Assembly: GCF_022844445.1 (NCBI RefSeq) | Contig: NZ_JALHLS010000002.1 | Coordinates: forward strand, 327,451-391,450 | DNA from: Hyphomonas sp. | Lineage (GTDB): Bacteria > Pseudomonadota > Alphaproteobacteria > Caulobacterales > Hyphomonadaceae | Direction: 5' to 3' | Length of the DNA: 64,000 nucleotides | In this document: piece after piece, positions 37,153 through 46,329 of the stretch | Layout of the letters: each line of letters begins with the position of its first letter | Position numbering within the stretch: position 1 is the stretch's first letter | Program-made: the position numbers and the translations under genes | Notes under the pieces: model-generated | The model's input: only the letters and a program-made list of their open reading frames with translations | What the model was told of the DNA's origin: nothing | The model's database searches: none

Positions 37153-38661
37153 ATGACCGACCGACCCACCTTCCGCATCAAAGGCGACACCGGCGATTGG
37201 GAAGTCGTCATGGGACTGGAAATCCACGCTCAGGTCGCCTCCAATGCGAAACTGTTCTCCGGCGCCTCCACGGCTTTCGGTTCGGACCCGAACTGCAACG
37301 TCTCGCTGGTTGACGCTGCCATGCCCGGCATGCTGCCGGTCATCAACAAGTTCTGCGTCGAACAGGCCATCCGCACCGGCCTCGGCCTGAAAGCGCAGAT
37401 CAACGAATACAGCCGCTTCGACCGGAAGAACTATTTCTATCCGGACCTGCCGCAGGGCTACCAGATCTCACAGTTCGCGCATCCCATCGTCGGCGAGGGC
37501 GAGATCGACGTGGACGTCGAAGTGCCCGGCAAGGAGGGCTACACCTTCGCCTGCCGCATCGAGCGCCTGCACCTCGAGCAGGACGCCGGCAAGTCGATCC
37601 ATGACATGGACCCGCACGCGACCTACGTTGACCTCAACCGCTCCGGCGTTGCCCTGATGGAAATCGTCTCCAAGCCGGACGTGCGCTCGCCGGCCGAAGC
37701 TGCCGCCTATGTAAAGAAGCTGCGCGCCATCGTCATCGCGCTCGGCACTTGCGACGGCGACATGGAAAAAGGCAACCTGCGCGCCGACGTCAACGTGTCC
37801 GTCTGCAAGCCAGGCCAGTACGAGAAATTCCGCGAGACCGGAGACTTCAAACACCTCGGCACGCGCTGCGAGCTGAAGAACATGAACTCCTACCGCTTCA
37901 TCCAGCAGGCGATCGAGTACGAAGCCCGCCGTCAGATCGAGATCATCGAAGGCGGCGGCAAAGTCGACCAGGAAACCCGTCTGTTCGATCCGGTGAAGGG
38001 CGAAACGCGCTCCATGCGCTCGAAGGAAGACGCGCACGATTACCGCTACTTCCCGGACCCTGACCTTCTGCCGCTCGAACTCGAGAAGGCCTGGATCGAA
38101 GAGATCCGCAAGTCGCTGCCCGAGCTGCCGGACCAGAAACGCGCCCGCTTCGAGATGGATTACGGCCTCTCGCGTTACGACGCTGGCGTCCTGACGTCCG
38201 ACGCCGACAAGGCATTGTTCTTCGAGGAAGTCGCCAAGGGCCGTGATGCCAAGCTCGCCGCCAACTGGGTCACACAGGAACTCTTCGGATACCTGAACAA
38301 GGAAGGCCTGGAGCTGTCCCAAAGCCCGGTCTCCGCCAGCGCGCTCGGCGGCCTGATCGGCCTGATCTCCGACAACACGATCAGCGGCAAGATCGCCAAG
38401 GATGTCTTTGCCCGGATGATCGCAGGTGAGGGCGAGGCCGCGGCCATCGTTGAGAAGCATGGCCTGAAACAGGTCACCGATACGGGCGCCATCGAGAAGG
38501 TTGTCGACGAGATCATCGCGGCGAACCCCGAACAGGTCGCCAAGGTGAAAGACAAGCCGCAGACGCTCGGCTGGTTCGTCGGCCAGGTGATGAAAGCCTC
38601 CGGCGGCAAGGCCAATCCGCAGGCGGTCAACGATATCCTGAAAGCGAAGCTAGGTATCTGA
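37153..38661 (+). CDS. gatB: Asp/Glu-tRNA amidotransferase subunit B
   Basis: The 502-residue protein opens with the GatB signature ([13 protein letters not shown]) and has the catalytic cradle ([44 protein letters not shown]) plus the C-terminal YqeY-like tail domain. It binds Glu-tRNA, activates it with ATP and accepts ammonia from GatA. A terminator-like hairpin follows. Confidence 0.97.
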   Translation: MTDRPTFRIKGDTGDWEVVMGLEIHAQVASNAKLFSGASTAFGSDPNCNVSLVDAAMPGMLPVINKFCVEQAIRTGLGLKAQINEYSRFDRKNYFYPDLPQGYQISQFAHPIVGEGEIDVDVEVPGKEGYTFACRIERLHLEQDAGKSIHDMDPHATYVDLNRSGVALMEIVSKPDVRSPAEAAAYVKKLRAIVIALGTCDGDMEKGNLRADVNVSVCKPGQYEKFRETGDFKHLGTRCELKNMNSYRFIQQAIEYEARRQIEIIEGGGKVDQETRLFDPVKGETRSMRSKEDAHDYRYFPDPDLLPLELEKAWIEEIRKSLPELPDQKRARFEMDYGLSRYDAGVLTSDADKALFFEEVAKGRDAKLAANWVTQELFGYLNKEGLELSQSPVSASALGGLIGLISDNTISGKIAKDVFARMIAGEGEAAAIVEKHGLKQVTDTGAIEKVVDEIIAANPEQVAKVKDKPQTLGWFVGQVMKASGGKANPQAVNDILKAKLGI

Positions 38662-38669
38662 CCTTTCAA

Positions 38670-38695
38670 CCCCTATCCCGGAAATGGGAGAGGGG
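38670..38695. terminator. Bidirectional terminator between gatB and the HIT gene
   Basis: CCCCT.TCCC pairs with GGGA.AGGGG (one mismatch) around GGAAAT. It lies 9 bases after gatB and 9 bases past the end of the convergent HIT gene. There is little T-run. Confidence 0.5.
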
Positions 38696-38703
38696 AGAAG
38701 GGC

Positions 38704-39138
38704 TCAGAGCCCCGCGCGAATCTTCGCCGCCACAGGCTCCAACTCCGCAGCACTCTTCATGCCGCCGCTCGCATGCGGGCCAACGGTGCGTCCCTCCCAC
38801 ACAGGTAGCACATGGAAGTGCAGGTGGAACACGCTCTGCCCGGCGGGCGCGCCGTTGAACTGGAAGATGCGCACGCCGTCAGGCTGCAGGCCCTTCTCGA
38901 CCGCGCGGGCAACCTTCTGCACACGGATCATGTAATTGCCGACTTCCGCTTCCGGCAGATCGATGAAATGCCGAGCCCCGCCCCGCTTAGGAATCACCAA
39001 GGTATGGCCTTCGCCCATCGGGAACACGTCCATAAAGGCCAGCGCTACATCGTCCTCGAAAACTTTCACGCTCGGCATCTCGCCGCGCAGGATTTTAGCA
39101 AAGATGTTATTGGTGTCGTAAGGGGCGTGCAGGGTCAT
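38704..39138 (-). CDS. HIT-family nucleotide hydrolase
   Basis: The 144-residue protein has the histidine triad H105-F-H107-F-H109 in HLHFHVLPVW, plus HTLVIPKR and FQFNGAPAGQSV typical of HINT-like purine phosphoramidases. It is the last gene of a minus-strand run (RidA, GDPD, FemAB-like, HIT), overlapping the previous gene by 4 bases. Confidence 0.9.
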   Translation of the reverse strand: MTLHAPYDTNNIFAKILRGEMPSVKVFEDDVALAFMDVFPMGEGHTLVIPKRGGARHFIDLPEAEVGNYMIRVQKVARAVEKGLQPDGVRIFQFNGAPAGQSVFHLHFHVLPVWEGRTVGPHASGGMKSAAELEPVAAKIRAGL

Positions 39139-40298
39139 GTGTCTTTCCTGAATGGGGTTCTGTCTTTGAGATACTCGAAATCCGCGTCCACGGCCTGCCG
39201 TTCGCGCTCAAGATAATCGGCCACGGCCGCGCGAAAGCCGGCATGCGTGATCCAGTGCGCCGAATGCGTCAGCACGGGCGCGTAACCACGCGCCAGCTTG
39301 TGCCCTCCCTGTGCGCCGGCCTCCACCGTCTTCAGGCCACGCGCAATCGCAAAATCGATGGCCTGATAGTAGCATGTCTCGAAATGCAGCATCGGACGCT
39401 GGTCAAGTGTACCCCAGTAACGGCCATAGAGCGTGTCCGATCCGATGAGGTTCATCGCCCCCGCAATCGGCTCGTTTCCCTCATACGCAAAAATGAAGAG
39501 TAGGTCATCGGCCATCCGCTCCCGAAGCAGAGAAAAGCTCTGGCGCGTTAGGTAGGGTGATCCCCACTTGCGGCTTCCGGTGTCCATGTAGAACTCGAAG
39601 AAGATGTCGAGATGCCCCTCGGTGATCTCGCTGCCACTGATATGCCGGAAGATCAGGCCCTCCTGCGCCTTCGCTCGCTCCTTACGCAGGTTCTTGCGCT
39701 TCTCGGAGGAGAGGGAGCCAAGGAAACCGTCAAACGATCCGTACCCGGCATTCTGCCAGTGGAATTGCTGGTCCGTCCGGATCAGCAGGCCCGCATGTTC
39801 CAGCGCCGGCGCTTCGCTTTCTTCAATGAAGTTCATGTGGAAGGAGGAGACATTCGTCTCCGCCACCAGTTGCAACGCGCCCTGCAGCAGCGCGGACTTG
39901 TACAGCGCCTCGTCCGTCCCCGGCGCCACCAGCCGCCGCCGCCCGGTCACCGGGGTGAACGGCACTGCCGTGAGCAGCTTCGGATAATACGCCCCGCCCG
40001 CGCGCTCCCACGCCTCGGCCCAGCTCTGGTCGAACACGAACTCGCCGCGCGAATGGCTCTTGAACCACATCGGCATCGCCCCGCGCAGGCGCCCGCCCGC
40101 GTCATGGGCCAGCACATGCGCGCCCCGCCAGCCCGTGCGCGGGGTCGCGGCGCCGGAGGATTCCATGGCCTCCAGGAACTGCCAGCTGACAAACGGATCA
40201 TACGCAAGCCCAGGCGGGTTTGCGACCGCGTTCCAGGCGGCCGGGTCCACGGCGTCGAGCGATTTTATAATCGTGATACGAGGCAGGGCTGAGTCCAT
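39135..40298 (-). CDS. FemAB-like GNAT-fold protein (DUF482)
   Basis: The 387-residue protein matches the peptidoglycan-related FemAB_like (DUF482) family: WNAVANPPGLAYDPFVSWQFLEAMESSG at the N-terminus, SSEKRKNLRKERAK and YWGTLDQRPMLHFETCYYQAIDFAI in the body, and EAGAQGGHKLARGY near the end. FemAB folds transfer aminoacyl groups to peptidoglycan, but DUF482 members are untested. The start at 40298 replaces an extension to 40343. It overlaps the HIT gene by 4 bases. Confidence 0.82.
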   Translation of the reverse strand: MDSALPRITIIKSLDAVDPAAWNAVANPPGLAYDPFVSWQFLEAMESSGAATPRTGWRGAHVLAHDAGGRLRGAMPMWFKSHSRGEFVFDQSWAEAWERAGGAYYPKLLTAVPFTPVTGRRRLVAPGTDEALYKSALLQGALQLVAETNVSSFHMNFIEESEAPALEHAGLLIRTDQQFHWQNAGYGSFDGFLGSLSSEKRKNLRKERAKAQEGLIFRHISGSEITEGHLDIFFEFYMDTGSRKWGSPYLTRQSFSLLRERMADDLLFIFAYEGNEPIAGAMNLIGSDTLYGRYWGTLDQRPMLHFETCYYQAIDFAIARGLKTVEAGAQGGHKLARGYAPVLTHSAHWITHAGFRAAVADYLERERQAVDADFEYLKDRTPFRKDT

Positions 40299-40308
40299 GC
40301 CGTGCAAT

Positions 40309-41031
40309 TTAGGGCGCTGCGCGCGCCGGGTCGATATGCTCAAAGATGATTGCCGGATTGTAAGCGCGCGCTAGGGCCAGCTCTGCCTCGCTGCGTACGG
40401 TCCATGTCACCAACGGCCTTCCCGCAGCGGCAGCCAGCGGCGCCGTCCGCGCCAGGTCTGAATGGTGCACGGCGAGGTAGTCGATCCCGTCCGCAATCGC
40501 GCGCTGCACGATGGCGTCAAAGGTTTCCGCATCGGTATAGCTCATCGGCACAACCAGCTGCCCGCGCATCAGGCTCTCCGGCAGCGCGCGTACGCAGGCT
40601 TCGGAAAAGCTCATCGCGGCAGCCAGGCCCGGCCAGTCGGCCAGCCGGCGGGCAATCGTCTGCGCAAACGCCGCCGGGTCCGTCGTCCCGTCGATCTTCA
40701 TTTCGCACAGCAGCGGCAGGTCGTGCGGCCAGAGGTCCAGGAGGTCCTCGAAGGCGGGGATCCGCTCGTCATGCCCCTTCAGGCCGATGGCTCTCAGCGC
40801 GCGGGCCTCACGTTCCTCGAACAGGCCTGTCGTATCGGTCATCCGCTCCAGCACCGGATCATGGAAGATCATCGCTGTGCCGCCTGCGGCCGGGCGCAGG
40901 TCGAACTCCACGCCGAGGCCCGCTTTCGCCGCCGCGCGAAACGCCGCCAGCGAGTTTTCCGGCGGTCCTTCCTTCAGCCACAGGCCCCGGTGGGCATAGG
41001 AATGGGCGGCAAGATCAAACCGGCGTGCCAT
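40309..41031 (-). CDS. Glycerophosphodiester phosphodiesterase family protein
   Basis: The 240-residue TIM-barrel protein has the GDPD motifs: AHRG (H14), ENSLAAF and VEFDLRPA with metal ligands, and FHDPVLERMTDTTG. It cleaves glycerophosphodiesters to glycerol-3-phosphate and an alcohol, probably in the cytoplasm (no signal peptide). It follows the RidA gene by 3 bases and precedes the FemAB-like gene by 10 bases. Confidence 0.88.
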   Translation of the reverse strand: MARRFDLAAHSYAHRGLWLKEGPPENSLAAFRAAAKAGLGVEFDLRPAAGGTAMIFHDPVLERMTDTTGLFEEREARALRAIGLKGHDERIPAFEDLLDLWPHDLPLLCEMKIDGTTDPAAFAQTIARRLADWPGLAAAMSFSEACVRALPESLMRGQLVVPMSYTDAETFDAIVQRAIADGIDYLAVHHSDLARTAPLAAAAGRPLVTWTVRSEAELALARAYNPAIIFEHIDPARAAP

Positions 41032-41034
41032 CGC

Positions 41035-41493
41035 TCAACCGATCTCGAACACGCCGTCGACCTCCACTGCCACACCCAGTGGCAGCGTCGGGCAGGCGAC
41101 TGCCGAGCGCGCATGCTTGCCCGCCTCGCCGAACACTTCAACCATCAGATCCGAACAGCCGTTCACCACCTGCGGAATGTCCACGAAGCTCGGCGCGGCA
41201 TTCACGAACCCGCCCAGCTTCACCACGCGCTTGATGCGCGACAGATCACCCATCGCCGCCTTGCATTGCGCGATCAGGTTGATGCCGCAGATGCGCGCGG
41301 CATGCTGACCGGCAGAGAGTTCCATGTTCTCACCCAGCCGGCCGAGGATGCGACCTTCGGCGGTCGCGCTTACCTGGCCGGACACGTAGAGCAGGTTGCC
41401 GGTGATCACGAACGGCACATAGGTGGCCACCGGCTTCATCGGCGCGGGCAGCACGATGCCAAGGGCGTCAAGCTTTTCTTCGGGCGTAGGCAT
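41035..41493 (-). CDS. RidA/YjgF-family protein
   Basis: The 152-residue protein has the YjgF pattern (LLYVSGQVSA, AGQHAARICGINLIAQCKAAMGDLSRIKRVVKL, HARSAVACPTLPLGVAVEVDGVFEI). It is the longer subgroup rather than canonical 125-residue RidA, so imine deaminase activity is not certain. First gene of the RidA-GDPD-FemAB-HIT run. Confidence 0.88.
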   Translation of the reverse strand: MPTPEEKLDALGIVLPAPMKPVATYVPFVITGNLLYVSGQVSATAEGRILGRLGENMELSAGQHAARICGINLIAQCKAAMGDLSRIKRVVKLGGFVNAAPSFVDIPQVVNGCSDLMVEVFGEAGKHARSAVACPTLPLGVAVEVDGVFEIG

Positions 41494-41557
41494 GGGTTAG
41501 CTCCCTGAAATGGTTATGTCCCGTCCTAGCCGTTGACGGCGATCAAGTCAGCCCCGC

Positions 41558-42835
41558 TCAATCCTTCTCCCGGTCCTTCGCCATCCGCGCGCTTCGCCCG
41601 GTGATCACTGCGCCGGAGCCGAACTTCGCCCGCGCCCTGTCGGACGCCCGCTCTGCGGCGGCGCGCTTGGCCACCTTTGGGTCAATCAAGTCGGTCCCGT
41701 CCGAACGGAAGGGCGAAAGGCCGGAGAGGCCAACGCCGATCAGCCGGAACTTCACGCGCCCGCCAGCTTCCTTCGCCAGCAGGGGGCGCGCCGTGCGGAA
41801 CAATTCCTGGGCAAGCTGCGTCGGCGCATGCAGCGAGATGCGCCGCGTGATCGGCTTGAAGTCTGCGGTCTTCAGTTTCAGCGTCACCACGACGCCGACC
41901 ACCCCTTCGGCCTTGGCGCGGTCGGCCGTCTTCACGCTGAGGCGCCAGAGATGGTCCTCCAGCAGGGCCAGGTCTGCCGTATCCTCGAAGAAGGTTGTCT
42001 CGCTGGAGACGGACTTTCGGTCATCGTGCGGGCTCACCTTGCGGTTGTCCCGCCCGTGCGCGCATTTCTTCAGCCACTCGCCCGTCTCGCCATAACGGCG
42101 GATCAGGTCCTTAAGGTCCGCATGCTGAATATCGGCGATCGTGTGGAAGCCATCCTTTGCCAGCGACTCGGCAAATTTCGGGCCTACCCCGTGCAGGAAG
42201 GCGGCGGGCTTGTCGGCGAGGAAAGCCTCGGCCTCATCCGGGGCAAGCACGGCAAAGCCGCGCGGCTTGTCGAGTTCGCTGGCGGTCTTGGCGAGGAACT
42301 TGTTGGCCGAGAGGCCGATGGAGACCGTCACGCCCACCTTCTTCTCCACCTCCAGCGCCAGCCGGGCAAGGCTCGCCGCCGGGGGCGCGCCGTGCAATCG
42401 TTCGGTGCCGGAAAGGTCCAGATACGCCTCGTCGATCGACACCGGCTGCACCAGCGGCGTCAGCTCGTCCATCAGCCCACGGATGGCCCGGCCGGCCTCG
42501 CTGTACTTGCGGAAATCCGGCGCCACCACCACCGCCTCGGGACACAGCTTCAGAGCCTTGAACATCGGCATGGCCGAGCGCACGCCGTAAAGCCGGGCCA
42601 TGTAGCAACAGGTCGTCACCACCCCGCGCGTGCCCCCGCCCACGATCAGCGGTTTCTCCCGCAGGGCCGGATTGTCCCGCTTCTCGACCGAGGCGTAGAA
42701 AGCGTCACAATCGACATGCGCTATTCCCAGGGTTGCCAAAGCGTTATGGCTCACGACGCGCAGGCTGCCGCAGCTTGGGCAGCGGTCAAAATCTCCTGTC
42801 TTTACAAAGAGACAATCGCGGCAGAGGCTGGTCAT
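41558..42835 (-). CDS. dinB: DNA polymerase IV with N-terminal zinc ribbon
   Basis: The 425-residue Y-family polymerase has catalytic Asp in HVDCDAFYASVE (D42) and SIDEAYLD (D135-E136), the HhH region (GVGPKFAESLAKDG) and the little-finger domain. Before the palm lies a small Cys4 ribbon, CRDC (5-8) and CPSC (19-22), absent from E. coli DinB. The C-terminus lacks an obvious QLxLF clamp motif. The start at 42835 is used so the ribbon is complete. Confidence 0.92.
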   Translation of the reverse strand: MTSLCRDCLFVKTGDFDRCPSCGSLRVVSHNALATLGIAHVDCDAFYASVEKRDNPALREKPLIVGGGTRGVVTTCCYMARLYGVRSAMPMFKALKLCPEAVVVAPDFRKYSEAGRAIRGLMDELTPLVQPVSIDEAYLDLSGTERLHGAPPAASLARLALEVEKKVGVTVSIGLSANKFLAKTASELDKPRGFAVLAPDEAEAFLADKPAAFLHGVGPKFAESLAKDGFHTIADIQHADLKDLIRRYGETGEWLKKCAHGRDNRKVSPHDDRKSVSSETTFFEDTADLALLEDHLWRLSVKTADRAKAEGVVGVVVTLKLKTADFKPITRRISLHAPTQLAQELFRTARPLLAKEAGGRVKFRLIGVGLSGLSPFRSDGTDLIDPKVAKRAAAERASDRARAKFGSGAVITGRSARMAKDREKD

Positions 42836-42971
42836 GGCGCTGTTTTCCCGCCGCTTTTGTCTGTCGCCGCAAACCCGCCGCCGGACCGGCATAAAAGCGT
42901 GTTAACTTTTGACAGTATAACTGAATAACGTTGAGCAGCATTCGTGCGAATCGTCAGCAAAATCGAGCAGT

Positions 42972-43361
42972 ATGGCCAAGGACACCCCCCGAACAGTGCT
43001 GGTTGTTGAGGATAACGACCTCAACATGCGCCTGTTCTGTGACTTGTTAGGCGCCTACGGCTTCAAGACCTTCCAGTGCCGGGACGGGGCGAAGGCGGTG
43101 GAAATCGCCCGCAAGGAACTACCCGACCTGATCATCATGGACATCCAGCTGCCGGAAGTCTCCGGCCTCGACATCACCCGCTGGCTGAAGGACGATAAGA
43201 AGGTTGCCCACATTCCGGTGCTCGCCGTCACCGCCTTTGCGATGCGCACTGACGAACAGCGCGTGCGCGAAGCCGGATGCGAAGGTTACCTTTCCAAGCC
43301 GATCCAGATTGCCTCCTTCATCCGAGCAGTCGAATCGCTGATGCCAAAGGAACCGGCATGA
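42972..43361 (+). CDS. divK: Cell-cycle single-domain response regulator DivK
   Basis: The 129-residue receiver has E13-D14, phospho-acceptor D57 (IIMDIQLPEVSG), T87 and K109, and no output domain. In Caulobacter DivK controls the CckA-CtrA pathway through PleC/DivJ. Directly followed by pleD with an ATGA overlap, the usual alphaproteobacterial order. A -35-like TTGACA lies at 42909-42914. Confidence 0.94.
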   Translation: MAKDTPRTVLVVEDNDLNMRLFCDLLGAYGFKTFQCRDGAKAVEIARKELPDLIIMDIQLPEVSGLDITRWLKDDKKVAHIPVLAVTAFAMRTDEQRVREAGCEGYLSKPIQIASFIRAVESLMPKEPA

Positions 43362-44725
43362 GTGCAAGGATCCTGGTTGTTGACGATATCGAAGCCAACC
43401 GGCGCCTCCTGCAAGCCAAGCTGGAGGCGCAATACCATTCGGTGATCCTCGCCAGCAGCGGTCCGCAGGCGCTCGAAATTGCAAGATCGCAAGACCCTGA
43501 AATCATCCTGCTCGACGTGATGATGCCCGGCATGGACGGCTACGAAGTCTGCCGACGGCTCAAGGCCGATCCGGTCACGGCGCATATTCCGGTCGTGATG
43601 GTCACCGCGCTCAGCGACGCGGAAGACCGGGTGCGCGGACTTGATGCAGGTGCGGAAGATTTCCTCACCAAGCCTGTGGATGATTTTCTCCTGAATTCGC
43701 GCGTCAACACGCTGATGCGCTATAACGCCGTTACTTCGGAATTGCGCAAGCGCGAGGCCAGCGGCCTCAAGACCGGCGCGATGGAGAACGGCGGTGGCGA
43801 GGAGCCGGAAGGCCCGGCTCGTGTCTTCCTGATCGACGACAATCCGCGCACCTCCGCCCGCATTGCTACGCTGTTGCGGGACAACGGCCACAAGGTGATG
43901 ACGCTGCTGGAGTCCGGCAACATGGGCGACCTGGCGCAGGAGCGCACGGATGTGCTGCTCCTGTCGCTGTTGTCGAAGAGCTTCGATCCGCTGAAACTCT
44001 GCGCCCATTTCAAGACGAACGATGTCACCCGCGCCGTCTCGATCCTGCTGATCTGCGATCCGCTGGAGCGCGCCAAGGCGGTAAAAGGCCTCGAGATCGG
44101 CGCGAGCGATATGATCATGGCGCCCGTTGACACGCAGGAACTGCTTGCCCGCGTCCGCACGCAGACGCGCCGTACACGGTATGTCGAGATTCTGCGCGAG
44201 CGGGTGGACCGCGGCCTTGAGCTGTCAGTGATTGACCAGCTCACCGGGCTGTACAATCGCCGCTACATGACCAGCCAGCTGCAGCAATACATGCACCGTG
44301 CCGTGATGGGCGCAAAGCCGCTGTCGGTGATGATGCTCGACATCGACCATTTCAAACCGATCAATGACACGCATGGCCACCAGGCAGGCGACGAGGTGCT
44401 GCAGGAACTGGCTGACCGCCTGCGCCACAATATCCGCCCGATGGACGTGGCCTGTCGTCCGGGTGGGGAAGAGTTTCTCGTGATCCTTCCCGAGACATCG
44501 GGCGAACTCGCCTATGCGGCGGCCGAACGCGTGCGAAAGGCAATTGCCGCCGATGCCTTCAGCGTCCTCAGCGACACGCAGCGAATTTCGGTCACCGTCA
44601 GCGCCGGAGTCTCCAGCCTTCAGGGGGCGGAAGACACGATGGCGGAATTGCTCGCCCGGGCCGATTCGGCGCTTTACCAAGCCAAGGCCGCCGGTCGCAA
44701 CCGCGTGCAGACCCTCGCTGCCTGA
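43358..44725 (+). CDS. pleD: Diguanylate cyclase response regulator PleD
   Basis: The 455-residue protein has a first receiver (D53 in LLDVMMPGMDG), a second degenerate receiver (about 155-275) whose phospho-acceptor position reads LLSLLSKSF without Asp, and a GGDEF domain with active GGEEF (369-373). The product-inhibition I-site RxxD is intact (RPMD, 360-363). It makes cyclic di-GMP when phosphorylated and governs polar development. Coupled to divK. Confidence 0.95.
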   Translation: MSARILVVDDIEANRRLLQAKLEAQYHSVILASSGPQALEIARSQDPEIILLDVMMPGMDGYEVCRRLKADPVTAHIPVVMVTALSDAEDRVRGLDAGAEDFLTKPVDDFLLNSRVNTLMRYNAVTSELRKREASGLKTGAMENGGGEEPEGPARVFLIDDNPRTSARIATLLRDNGHKVMTLLESGNMGDLAQERTDVLLLSLLSKSFDPLKLCAHFKTNDVTRAVSILLICDPLERAKAVKGLEIGASDMIMAPVDTQELLARVRTQTRRTRYVEILRERVDRGLELSVIDQLTGLYNRRYMTSQLQQYMHRAVMGAKPLSVMMLDIDHFKPINDTHGHQAGDEVLQELADRLRHNIRPMDVACRPGGEEFLVILPETSGELAYAAAERVRKAIAADAFSVLSDTQRISVTVSAGVSSLQGAEDTMAELLARADSALYQAKAAGRNRVQTLAA

Positions 44726-44787
44726 TTGACAGGCACGCGCGCCCGCGCGACAGCCGGACATGACCAGATCGTCGGGCAGCGCGAACC

Positions 44788-46026
44788 ATGTCTAACCGTT
44801 TCGCGGCTTTCCGGCATTCCTCCTATACCCGCTATTTCCTCTCCCGCTTCCTGACGTCCTTCTCGGCGCAGATCGTGTCGGTCTCCGTGGCCTGGCAGAT
44901 GTATGACGAGACGCGCAGCGCGGCGCTGCTCGGCTGGATCGGGCTCGTGCAATTCCTGCCGGCGCTGCTGCTGGTCGTCGTCACCGGCAATGCCGCCGAC
45001 CGGCTGGGCCGGCGCCTTGTGATGGGCTGCGGGGCGCTGGTGATGATGAGTTGCGCCGCCAGTATCCTCCTTCTGGTGCTGAACGGCCGGTTCGAACCCG
45101 TCCTCGTGCTCGCCATCCTCACGCTGTTCGGCGCCGCCCGCGCCTTCTATGGCCCTGCCGCGACGAGCCTCGCGGTGAACCTGGTGCCACGCGAGGATTT
45201 CCCGAACGCGGTCGGCTGGATCACCTCGTCCTGGCAGATGGCCACCATCGCCGGCCCAGTGGTCGGCTCGCTGCTCTACGGCCTCGCGCCGGAGGCGTCT
45301 TATGGCACCGCCACCTGCCTGTTCATTGCGGCCGCCGCACTGATCTTCTCGATCCCGAAGCCCAACCAGATCGTCAGCCGTGAGCCGCCGACCCTGGCGA
45401 GCATCCTTGGCGGCTTCCGCTATGTCTGGAAGGACAAAGTGGTCCTGGGGGCGATCTCGCTGGACCTGTTCGCCGTGCTGCTTGGCGGGGCGGTAGCCCT
45501 GATGCCTATCTATGCGCGCGACATCCTGCATGTCGGCGAGTTGGGCCTCGGCCTCCTGCGCGCCTCGCCCGGAATCGGCGCGATCATCGCAATCGCGCTG
45601 ATCACGGCGTTTCCGATCAAGGATCATGCCGGCTGGATCCTGCTGGCAGCGGTGGCGATGTTCGGCCTTGCGACGGCCGTGTTTGGGGGCTCGACGCTGG
45701 CCTGGGTGTCGATCCTGGCGCTGATGTGCGTCGGCGGGTTCGACATGATCTCGGTCTATGTGCGCGAGATCATCCTGCAGCTCTGGACACCCGATGAGGT
45801 AAGGGGCCGGGTCAACGCCGTGAACTCTATCTTTGTCGGCGCCTCAAACGAGCTGGGCGAGACACGCGCAGGCTTCATGGCGGCTGTGACCGGACCGGTG
45901 TTTACCGTGGTGGCAGGCGGGGTCGCCGCCATCGGCGTCGCCGCCGCCGCAATCTTCATCTTTCCCGGTCTGCGCCGGATCCGTTACCTGAACGAGCGGG
46001 ACGTGGCCGCCGAAAAGGCCTCCTGA
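44788..46026 (+). CDS. MFS exporter, EntS-like (MFS_3)
   Basis: The 412-residue protein has about eleven to twelve membrane helices, an N-terminal RYFLSRFLTSFSAQIVSVSVAWQMYD block and motif A-like GNAADRLGRRLVMG. MFS_3 members export siderophores, macrolides or other small molecules. The terminus is a short basic tail. Substrate unknown. It ends at a hairpin shared with convergent rpmG. Confidence 0.86.
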   Translation: MSNRFAAFRHSSYTRYFLSRFLTSFSAQIVSVSVAWQMYDETRSAALLGWIGLVQFLPALLLVVVTGNAADRLGRRLVMGCGALVMMSCAASILLLVLNGRFEPVLVLAILTLFGAARAFYGPAATSLAVNLVPREDFPNAVGWITSSWQMATIAGPVVGSLLYGLAPEASYGTATCLFIAAAALIFSIPKPNQIVSREPPTLASILGGFRYVWKDKVVLGAISLDLFAVLLGGAVALMPIYARDILHVGELGLGLLRASPGIGAIIAIALITAFPIKDHAGWILLAAVAMFGLATAVFGGSTLAWVSILALMCVGGFDMISVYVREIILQLWTPDEVRGRVNAVNSIFVGASNELGETRAGFMAAVTGPVFTVVAGGVAAIGVAAAAIFIFPGLRRIRYLNERDVAAEKAS

Positions 46027-46032
46027 TACGCG

Positions 46033-46062
46033 AAAACCCGCGCCGTTAAAGCGCGGGCTTTC
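46033..46062. terminator. Terminator between MFS gene and rpmG
   Basis: A 7-base GC stem (CCCGCGC / GCGCGGG) has A runs on one side and TTT on the other, so it can act as intrinsic terminator for rpmG on the minus strand (U-tract from AAAA at 46033-46036) and for the MFS gene on the plus strand. Confidence 0.7.
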
Positions 46063-46086
46063 AAAAATTCCCTAAAGAACAGGATC

Positions 46087-46254
46087 TTACTTGATCTTGC
46101 CTTCTTTGAAGTCGACGTGCTTCTTGGCAACCGGATCGTACTTACGCTTCACCATTTTCTCGGTCATCGTGCGCGGATTCTTCTTCGTCACGTAGAAAAA
46201 GCCCGTGTCAGCCGTCGAATTGAGGCGAATCTTGATCGTGGCGGGTTTGGCCAT
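46087..46254 (-). CDS. rpmG: 50S ribosomal protein L33
   Basis: A 55-residue gene. The product starts [20 protein letters not shown] and contains [20 protein letters not shown], the bacterial L33 signature without the zinc CxxC pair (the C- form). GAGAAGGG precedes the start. It sits alone between the MFS exporter and the Nudix gene; a terminator follows. Confidence 0.95.
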   Translation of the reverse strand: MAKPATIKIRLNSTADTGFFYVTKKNPRTMTEKMVKRKYDPVAKKHVDFKEGKIK

Positions 46255-46329
46255 GGGGTGGCCCTTCTCGAATGGGGTTGAAACCGGAAACCGGGCTTAT
46301 TGACGATCTGGCTGTCTTAAGTCAAGCGC

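Noticed and set aside
42909..42914. Full sigma-70 promoter or CtrA box before divK
   Set aside because: A TTGACA is present, but no good -10 at 16-18 bases and no TTAA-N7-TTAA could be found.
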